Part shown: one piece after another, positions 1-5,389 of the stretch
Layout of the letters: the number at the start of each line of letters is the position of its first letter
Numbering within the stretch: the stretch's first letter is position 1
The notes under the pieces: model-generated
Told to the model about the DNA's origin: nothing
The model's database searches: none
Seen by the model: only the letters and a program-made list of their open reading frames with translations
Made by a program: the position numbers and the translations under genes
Source of the DNA: VRUE01 sp044867925
GTDB lineage: Bacteria; Actinomycetota; Thermoleophilia; Solirubrobacterales; 70-9
Assembly (NCBI GenBank): GCA_044867925.1
Contig: JBIOVV010000015.1
Span: 1 to 5,389 of the forward strand
Reading direction: 5' to 3'
Length of the DNA: 5,389 bases

Positions 1-101
1 GTGTCCGGGCAGGGGTCTCCCGGCCCTCGCACAAGCTTCAGATACTCGGGCTGCTCAAGCGCGGCGAAGCCGTGCGTCCGGGCAGGGGTCTCCCGGCCCT
101 C
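1..101. repeat. Pair of 26-bp direct repeats around an interrupted hairpin
   Basis: Positions 3-28 and 76-101 are identical over 26 bp, offset by 73 bp; position 1 also matches 74, with one mismatch between. Each copy holds a small inverted repeat, CCGGG...CCCGG (5-9 with 19-23; 78-82 with 92-96). Between the copies, GCAC (29-32) can pair with GTGC (72-75) and GCTTC (35-39) with GAAGC (66-70), giving a 9-bp interrupted stem. The region is open in several frames, but the copies fall in different phases and the reading is low-complexity, so I treat it as non-coding leader rather than the end of an upstream gene. That alternative cannot be excluded, because frame 3 is open from the window edge. 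From 102 to 132 I see no convincing promoter or ribosome binding site. Confidence 0.7.
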
Positions 102-132
102 CGCCCAATCCCCTCCCTTAAACTCGCTCCCA

Positions 133-1104
133 GTGCCGTTCCCAGCAACACGAATGCGACGTCTGCGCCGCACCGAGGCTTTGCGTGGCCTGGTCCGCGA
201 GACCGACTTGTCGCCTCGGCATCTGATTCAGCCAGCATTCGTCGTGGCGGGCGAGAACGTCCGTGAAGGAGTCGAGTCGATGCCCGGAATCGAGCGCTTC
301 TCGATCTCGGAGCTGGTCGCGGAGTGCACCGAGATTGCTTCGGCAGGCGTCGGAGCGATATTGCTTTTCGGCGTCCCCGCCGCCAAGGACGAGTCGGGCT
401 CCGGCGCCTACGACGACGAGGGCGTCGTGCAGATGGCGGTGCGGGCGCTGAAGGAGGCCCACCCCGACCTCACCGTGATCACCGACGTCTGCCTCTGCGA
501 GTACACCTCGCACGGCCACTGCGGCTTCGTCCGCGACGGCGAGGTCGACAACGACATCACCGTCGAGTTGCTGGCCAAGATCGCGATCTCGCACGCCGAG
601 GCCGGCGCCGACGTGGTCGCTCCCAGCGACATGATGGACGGCCGGGTCGGCACGATCCGCCACCAGCTCGACGAGGAGGGCCACGCCGCGGTGCCGATCG
701 TCGCCTACAGCGCCAAGTACGCCTCCGCCTTCTACGGCCCCTTCCGCGACGCCGCCGAGTCCACGCCCGAGTTCGGCGACCGTCGCGGCTACCAGATGGA
801 TCCGGCCAACGCCGCCGAAGCGGTGCGAGAGGCCGAGTTGGATCTCGAGGAGGGCGCCGACATGCTGATGGTCAAGCCCGCCACTCCCTATCTCGACGTG
901 GTCCGCCGAATCAAGGACGCGACCGGCGCCCCACTGGCCGCCTACCACGTCTCCGGCGAGTACTCGATGCTGAAGGCCGCCGCCGAGCAGGGCTGGATCG
1001 ACGAGCGCGCCGCCGTGCTGGAGACGCTGACCTCGATCCGCCGTGCCGGCGCCGACGCGATCGTCACCTATTACGCCAAGGAGGCGGCGCCATGGATTCA
1101 GTGA
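133..1104 (+). CDS. hemB: Delta-aminolevulinic acid dehydratase (porphobilinogen synthase)
   Basis: Cytosolic enzyme that condenses two 5-aminolevulinate molecules to porphobilinogen, the first common pyrrole of heme, siroheme and corrinoid synthesis. From the GTG at 133 the protein has 323 residues, normal for the family. Visible signatures: the N-terminal RMRRLRRTEALRGLVRET arm; the cysteine-rich metal site DVCLCEYTSHGHCG with C120, C122 and C130, marking the zinc-binding class; the substrate lysine K195 in YSAKYAS; and the Schiff-base lysine K248 in LMVKPA. The RRGYQMDPAN segment is also typical. Start choice rests on homology: homologues commonly begin shortly before FPATR-(M/L)-RRLRR, so GTG 133 fits best. 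ATG 154 is an alternative (316 residues), and the frame stays open to GTG 1 only through repeat sequence. Neither start has a clear Shine-Dalgarno. Its end overlaps the next gene by 13 bp. Confidence 0.97.
   Translation: MPFPATRMRRLRRTEALRGLVRETDLSPRHLIQPAFVVAGENVREGVESMPGIERFSISELVAECTEIASAGVGAILLFGVPAAKDESGSGAYDDEGVVQMAVRALKEAHPDLTVITDVCLCEYTSHGHCGFVRDGEVDNDITVELLAKIAISHAEAGADVVAPSDMMDGRVGTIRHQLDEEGHAAVPIVAYSAKYASAFYGPFRDAAESTPEFGDRRGYQMDPANAAEAVREAELDLEEGADMLMVKPATPYLDVVRRIKDATGAPLAAYHVSGEYSMLKAAAEQGWIDERAAVLETLTSIRRAGADAIVTYYAKEAAPWIQ
1078..1084 (+). promoter_or_regulatory. Perfect Shine-Dalgarno for the Ahb-like gene, inside hemB
   Basis: AAGGAGG lies 7 nt upstream of the ATG at 1092. 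It is formed by the Lys-Glu codons and the next two bases near the end of hemB, so the upstream gene's C-terminal codons double as a ribosome binding site. With the 13-bp coding overlap this fixes the downstream start and suggests translational coupling of the two proteins. Confidence 0.85.
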
Positions 1105-2177
1105 AGGTCCCCCAGTCGAAGGCGCGTTCGCGCAAGGACGGCGCCGCGATCCCGCTCGACGAGACCGACAAGCGGCTGATGAACCTGCTGCAGTCGAGCT
1201 TCCCGCTCGACCCCGAGCCCTTCGCCCTCGTCGCCTCCGAGGCCGAGCTGGACCTCGACGACGTCCTCGCCCGCACCAAGCGCCTCCTCGACGAGCGGAT
1301 CATCCGCGAGATCACGCCGATCTTCGACACCCGCGCGCTCGGCTACGACTCGATGCTGGTCGCGGCCAAGGTCGACGGCGAGCACCCGCACCGCGCCGCC
1401 CAGATCGTCAACTCCCACCCCGGCGTCTCGCACAACTACCTGCGCACCCACGACTTCAACCTCTGGTTCACGATCGCGACGCCGCCCGACTCCGAGCTCG
1501 GCCTGGCGGGCACGCTGGAGGCGCTGATGCGCGAGACCGGCGCCGAGTCGATGCGCGAGCTGCCCACCCTGACCCTGTTCAAGATCAACATGAACCTGGA
1601 GATGGAGAAGGGCACTGACGCGCTCGCCGCCGCGGTCGATGCATCACCGCCGCGCGAGCTCGAGGCGCAGCCCTACGACGATCGCGACATCGCCGTGATC
1701 CGCGCTCTGCAGGGGCCGATGGAGGCGATCGAGCGCCCCTACGACGCCGCCGCGGCAGCGGTGGGAATGACGACCGAGGAGCTGCTCGCCCACCTCGGCG
1801 GCATGGTCGACCGCAAGCTGCTTCGCCGCGTCGCCGCGATCCTCTTCCACCGCCGCGCCGGCTTCTCCGCCAACGGCATGGGCGTCTGGAGGGTGCCCGA
1901 GGCGGAGATCATGGCGACCGGCGCCCGCATGGCCTCCTTCCGCGGCATCTCCCACTGCTACCAGCGCCCCACATATGAGGACTGGCCCTACAGCGTCTTC
2001 ACGATGGCGCACGGTCGCTCCAAGGAGGAGTGCGACGCCGTGCTCGACTCGATCGCCGAGGACTGCGGCATGGGACCGGACGACCGCGCCACCCTCTACT
2101 CGTCGACCGAGTACAAGAAGATTCGCCTCCATTACTTCACCGACGACTACGCCAAGTGGGAAGCGGAGCACGCGTAG
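1092..2177 (+). CDS. ahbAB: Fused AhbA-AhbB type siroheme decarboxylase homologue (Lrp/AsnC-like)
   Basis: A 361-residue protein made of two tandem halves, each a winged-helix plus ferredoxin-like Lrp/AsnC unit. The first half (about 22-172) carries LLQSSFPLDPEPF, IIREITPIFDTRALGY, GVSHNYLRTHDFNLWFT and ends in LFKINMNLE. The second (about 197-350) carries IRALQGPMEAIERPYD, FHRRAGFSANGMGVW, SHCYQRPTYEDWPYSVFTM, HGRSKEECD and the closing STEYKK. These match the AhbA/AhbB and NirD/L/G/H families, which decarboxylate siroheme to 12,18-didecarboxysiroheme on the way to heme (alternative pathway) or heme d1. In many organisms the two halves are separate genes; here they are one chain. Annotation pipelines often call such proteins Lrp-family regulators. 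Its position between hemB and hemL argues for a tetrapyrrole role. No AhbC/AhbD radical SAM partner is visible here, so the enzyme activity is inferred; heme- or siroheme-sensing regulation is the alternative. Confidence 0.85.
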   Translation: MDSVKVPQSKARSRKDGAAIPLDETDKRLMNLLQSSFPLDPEPFALVASEAELDLDDVLARTKRLLDERIIREITPIFDTRALGYDSMLVAAKVDGEHPHRAAQIVNSHPGVSHNYLRTHDFNLWFTIATPPDSELGLAGTLEALMRETGAESMRELPTLTLFKINMNLEMEKGTDALAAAVDASPPRELEAQPYDDRDIAVIRALQGPMEAIERPYDAAAAAVGMTTEELLAHLGGMVDRKLLRRVAAILFHRRAGFSANGMGVWRVPEAEIMATGARMASFRGISHCYQRPTYEDWPYSVFTMAHGRSKEECDAVLDSIAEDCGMGPDDRATLYSSTEYKKIRLHYFTDDYAKWEAEHA

Positions 2178-2293
2178 ATGTCAAGGCCGGCAGGGGTTCC
2201 GCTTAACTTTTTCGGTGGGTCCGCGTCTGCTGGCGCCCCTAGCGCGCGCCGAAAAAGTACAAGACGCTTCACCCCTGCCGGCCTTGACATCTA
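2175..2293. repeat. 119-bp palindromic element with perfect 23-bp terminal inverted arms
   Basis: The arms 2175-2197 and 2271-2293 are exact reverse complements over 23 bp, starting TAGATGTCAAGG on the left and ending CCTTGACATCTA on the right. A second, nested 10-bp perfect pair (ACTTTTTCGG at 2206-2215, CCGAAAAAGT at 2249-2258) continues the stem after short interior loops, leaving a GC-rich loop of about 33 nt. The element fills nearly the whole gap between the Ahb-like gene and hemL, and its first three bases are the Ahb stop codon. It has no long T-run after the stem, so a simple intrinsic terminator is unlikely. The form suits a dispersed REP/MITE-like repeat or an RNA-stability hairpin. 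The copy number in the genome cannot be seen here. Confidence 0.85.
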
Positions 2294-2301
2294 GCCGACC
2301 T

Positions 2302-3567
<1,266 letters not shown>

Positions 3568-3569
3568 AG

Positions 3570-3616
3570 AGGTGCAACGTTTCTCGGCGCCCACAGAGCC
3601 ACAAAACGTTGCACCT
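3570..3616. repeat. Stem-loop with perfect 13-bp arms between hemL and the small gene
   Basis: AGGTGCAACGTTT (3570-3582) and AAACGTTGCACCT (3604-3616) are exact reverse complements separated by 21 nt. Within the loop, GGC (3586-3588) could pair with GCC (3598-3600). The structure begins three bases after the hemL stop and ends 9 bp before the preferred start of the next gene. Only three T follow the stem, so it is a poor intrinsic terminator. It could stabilise the hemL 3' end, hinder ribosome access to the next gene, be a dimeric operator, or be another dispersed intergenic repeat. Its arms are unrelated to those of the element at 2175-2293. Confidence 0.8.
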
Positions 3617-3625
3617 TTGAAAGCG

Positions 3626-4078
3626 ATGGATACGAATCCCCAGGAAGCCCTGAGCCTTCTCGCCACGCGCCTGCGTCAAGCCGAGGCGCCGATCGCGACT
3701 CACGTGCGCGACTCCGACCAGCAGCCGGTCTTCGGCCTGCTCGCCGCGCTCGGGCCGCGCTCGGCCGCGGCCCCCGGCGAGTACGCGCTGGTGGTCGAGG
3801 CGGTGCGCGAGGGCTATCTCCTCCACTACGGCGAGCCGCGCCTGCTGCGCGATCACGACGACGATCTCGCCCTGCTCGCGGGCGACTACCTCTACGCCCT
3901 CGGCATCGAGCGCCTCGCCGCCCTCGGCGACGCCGAGGCGGTCGCCGTGCTGGCCGATCTGATCGCCCGCTGTGCCCAGCTGCACGGCGAGGGGCGCGAG
4001 GACGAGGTGCCGGCGCTCTGGCGCGCGTCCGCCTTCGCGGTCGGGGGCAGGGACCATGGCGACCGCGAGGAGGCGTGA
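3626..4078 (+). CDS. Small helical protein of unknown function
   Basis: A 150-residue acidic protein, predicted by eye to be almost all helical, with no signal peptide or membrane segment. I do not recognise a family with certainty. The central stretch DHDDDLALLAGDYLYALGIERLA (D76-A98, given as consecutive pieces DHDDD, LALLAGDYLYALG and IERLA) followed by GDAEAVAVLADLIARC resembles the core helices of trans-isoprenyl diphosphate synthases, including the non-catalytic small subunit of heptaprenyl diphosphate synthase. It is only about half such an enzyme and lacks two DDxxD motifs. The ATG at 3626 is chosen because the frame further upstream (GTG 3572) runs through the palindrome. The ribosome binding site is weak (GAAAG, too close). 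Codon use matches neighbours, so the gene looks genuine. It sits 33 bp before the Rieske gene, suggesting co-transcription with the bc complex; a quinone-related or assembly role would be inference only. Confidence 0.75.
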   Translation: MDTNPQEALSLLATRLRQAEAPIATHVRDSDQQPVFGLLAALGPRSAAAPGEYALVVEAVREGYLLHYGEPRLLRDHDDDLALLAGDYLYALGIERLAALGDAEAVAVLADLIARCAQLHGEGREDEVPALWRASAFAVGGRDHGDREEA

Positions 4079-4098
4079 GTCAATAGACTCCGTAACTC

Positions 4099-4103
4099 TG
4101 AGG
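4099..4103 (+). promoter_or_regulatory. Shine-Dalgarno selecting a TTG start for the Rieske gene
   Basis: TGAGG ends 8 nt before the TTG at 4112. It supports that start over the in-frame ATG at 4208, which would remove the 32-residue hydrophilic N-terminal tail but keep the twin-arginine anchor. Confidence 0.55.
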
Positions 4104-4111
4104 TTGAGCTG

Positions 4112-4786
4112 TTGAGCGACGACGCGGACAAGCAGAACGGGGCCGAGACGGCCGGGCGGCCGGAGCGCGTGCAGCCCGAGCCACCCGGCTATTTCGAGGG
4201 CGAGTCGATGACTCGCCGCAAGGCCTTCACGGTCGCGGTGCAGGGCCTCGGCGGTGTCGCCGGCGCGGCGATCGTCCTCCCCGCCGTCGGCTTTGCCGTG
4301 GCGCCGATCTTCCATCGCGGCAAGGAGCGCTGGGAGGCCATCGGCCCGATCAACGACTTCGTCGAGGACACCTACCGCCAGGTCGTCTTCACCGAGACCG
4401 AGGGGATCGGCGACGCCGGCAAGACCACTGCCTACGTCCGCAAGAGCTCAGAGCAGCTCGGCGAGGAGGCGGGCAAGTTCGTCGCCGTCTCCAACCGCTG
4501 CGTCCACCTCGGCTGCCCGGTCCGCTTCGTCGAGGCCGCGGGCAACTTCATCTGCCCCTGCCATGGCGGCGTCTACGACTTCCAGGGCAAGCGCATCGGC
4601 GGTCCGCCGGTGCGGCCGCTCGACCAGTTCCAGACCCGCGTCCGCGCCGGCCAGGTCGAGGTCGGCCCGCGCTACAGCGTCACCTCTCAGCTCGACCCGG
4701 TTCGCGCTCGCGACCCCGGCGAGTTCACCGGCGGAGTCTGGGAATATCTGTACCCACCGCGTCCGTCCACCTTCCCGCCCCCTTGA
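4112..4786 (+). CDS. qcrA: Rieske [2Fe-2S] protein of a cytochrome bc complex
   Basis: Iron-sulfur subunit of the quinol:cytochrome c oxidoreductase. It takes an electron from quinol at the outer face of the membrane and passes it to a c-type heme. The 224 residues comprise a hydrophilic tail (1-32), a Tat-like signal-anchor (TRRKAFT at 34-40, then a hydrophobic helix to about 67), a linker, and the Rieske fold. Box I is CVHLGC (C130, H132, C135) and box II is CPCHGG (C148, C150, H151). C130, H132, C148 and H151 are the expected cluster ligands, and C135 with C150 the expected disulfide. GGPPVRPL (163-170) is the proline loop. The single anchor and short length resemble b6f and proteobacterial Rieske proteins more than the long three-helix mycobacterial QcrA. 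The start is TTG. The cytochrome b gene follows after 14 bp. petC is an alternative symbol. Confidence 0.95.
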   Translation: MSDDADKQNGAETAGRPERVQPEPPGYFEGESMTRRKAFTVAVQGLGGVAGAAIVLPAVGFAVAPIFHRGKERWEAIGPINDFVEDTYRQVVFTETEGIGDAGKTTAYVRKSSEQLGEEAGKFVAVSNRCVHLGCPVRFVEAAGNFICPCHGGVYDFQGKRIGGPPVRPLDQFQTRVRAGQVEVGPRYSVTSQLDPVRARDPGEFTGGVWEYLYPPRPSTFPPP

Positions 4787-4800
4787 TCGGCTAGGCGCAG

Positions 4801-5389
4801 ATGAAGCTCGACTCCCTGATCCCCGCCCCGCTCCGCAAACCGGCCAAGCCCGGCACGAGCAATGGCGCCAGGGGCGCCGCTCCTGCCGACCTCAAGTCGG
4901 CCCCCCCGGAGCGGCCCTCCGACGCGCAGCGCCTCGGCGATCGCGCCAAGGAAGCGCCCGCCGACGTGCTGGCCTGGGTCGACCAGCGCACCGCCGCCAC
5001 CGGCTTCCTCACCGGGATGCTCTACCGCAAGGTGCCGAAGGGGACCAACTGGTTCTACACGCTCGGCTCGGCGACGCTGATCGCCTTCGTCTCCCAGGCG
5101 ATCACCGGGGTCTTCCTGGCGATGTTCTACACGCCGTCGACCACCCAGGCCTACGCCTCGATCGCTCACATCAACAACGACGTCTTCCTCGGCCAGCTCG
5201 TCCACGGCATGCACAAGTGGGGCTCCAGCATCATGGTGATCCTGGTCTTCCTCCACATGGGCCGCACCTTCTTCTTCGGCGCCTACAAGTACCCGCGCGA
5301 GCTCAACTGGGTGATCGGCGTGGTGCTGCTGATCCTGACGATGACGATGGCCTTCACCGGCTACCTGCTGCCCTTCGACCAGCGTTCCT
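4801..5389 (+). CDS. qcrB: Cytochrome b, N-terminal part (b6-like), cut by the window end
   Basis: Membrane subunit that carries the two b hemes and quinol sites of the bc complex; 196 codons are present and the frame is open at the edge. After an unusual proline/alanine-rich, charged N-terminal stretch of about 75 residues comes the cytochrome b core KVPKGTNWFYTLGS. Helix A spans about 84-110 and helix B about 130-158, with HGMHKWGSS and FLHMGR. H138 and H152, 14 residues apart as in cytochrome b6, are the expected heme ligands of this helix; their partners lie beyond the window. PRELNWVIGVVLL leads into helix C, ending GYLLPFDQ. T87 stands where cytochrome b6 has the cysteine that holds heme c-n covalently, so that heme is probably absent. 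Start ATG 4801 has only a weak ribosome binding site and follows the Rieske stop by 14 bp. Whether it is a split b6-like or full-length protein cannot be seen. Confidence 0.95.
   Translation, partial: MKLDSLIPAPLRKPAKPGTSNGARGAAPADLKSAPPERPSDAQRLGDRAKEAPADVLAWVDQRTAATGFLTGMLYRKVPKGTNWFYTLGSATLIAFVSQAITGVFLAMFYTPSTTQAYASIAHINNDVFLGQLVHGMHKWGSSIMVILVFLHMGRTFFFGAYKYPRELNWVIGVVLLILTMTMAFTGYLLPFDQRS

Noticed and set aside
1..132. In-frame 44-codon extension of hemB back to the GTG at position 1
   Set aside because: The extra residues derive from the direct repeats and have no counterpart in HemB proteins, which start just before the FPATR segment.
118..948. 276-codon minus-strand frame opposite hemB
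   Set aside because: hemB on the + strand carries all catalytic motifs; this frame has none and ends inside the leader.
2284..2289. TTGACA, a perfect sigma-70 -35 hexamer in the right arm of the palindrome (and outward on the other strand in the left arm, 2179-2184)
   Set aside because: No acceptable -10 hexamer lies 16-18 bp further on for hemL, and the hexamer is fixed by the repeat arm. Kept only as a curiosity of outward-facing ends.
2175..2293. Intrinsic terminator for the hemB-ahb unit
   Set aside because: The stem is far longer than typical and no T-run follows it; the T-run (2208-2212) lies inside the foldback.

Overview
This is a GC-rich window with strong third-position C/G preference. 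It reads as an actinobacterial chromosome; Thermoleophilia/Solirubrobacterales is my best guess from protein character, with no marker gene to confirm it. All supported genes lie on the + strand and are closely packed, apart from intergenic spacers filled with inverted or direct repeats. Long open frames on the other strand and in other phases are GC-driven shadows.

Layout: (1) 1-132 is a non-coding, repeat-bearing leader with two copies of a 26-bp direct repeat around an interrupted hairpin. (2) 133-1104 is hemB, porphobilinogen synthase. (3) 1092-2177 overlaps hemB by 13 bp. It encodes a single-chain AhbA-AhbB type (NirDL-like) siroheme decarboxylase homologue made of two Lrp/AsnC-like halves. 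(4) 2175-2293 is a 119-bp palindromic element with perfect 23-bp terminal arms that begins on the stop codon of the preceding gene. (5) 2302-3567 is hemL, glutamate-1-semialdehyde aminomutase. (6) 3570-3616 is a second, unrelated palindrome with perfect 13-bp arms. (7) 3626-4078 is a 150-residue all-helical protein of unknown function. (8) 4112-4786 is a Rieske iron-sulfur protein with one Tat-like membrane anchor. (9) From 4801 to the window edge is the N-terminal part of a cytochrome b (b6-like).

Together the genes link tetrapyrrole synthesis to a heme-requiring respiratory complex. HemL makes 5-aminolevulinate by the C5 (glutamate) route and HemB condenses it to porphobilinogen. The Ahb-like protein would act later, removing carboxyl groups from siroheme. 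The Rieske/cytochrome b pair is the core of a quinol:cytochrome c oxidoreductase, which consumes heme b.

The most notable points are the fused siroheme decarboxylase between two core heme genes, the structured repeat elements fitted into three intergenic gaps, and the unassigned small protein just ahead of the bc-complex genes. The protein family calls for hemB, hemL, the Rieske protein and cytochrome b are firm. The Ahb activity, the repeat-family idea and the small protein's affinity are inferences.
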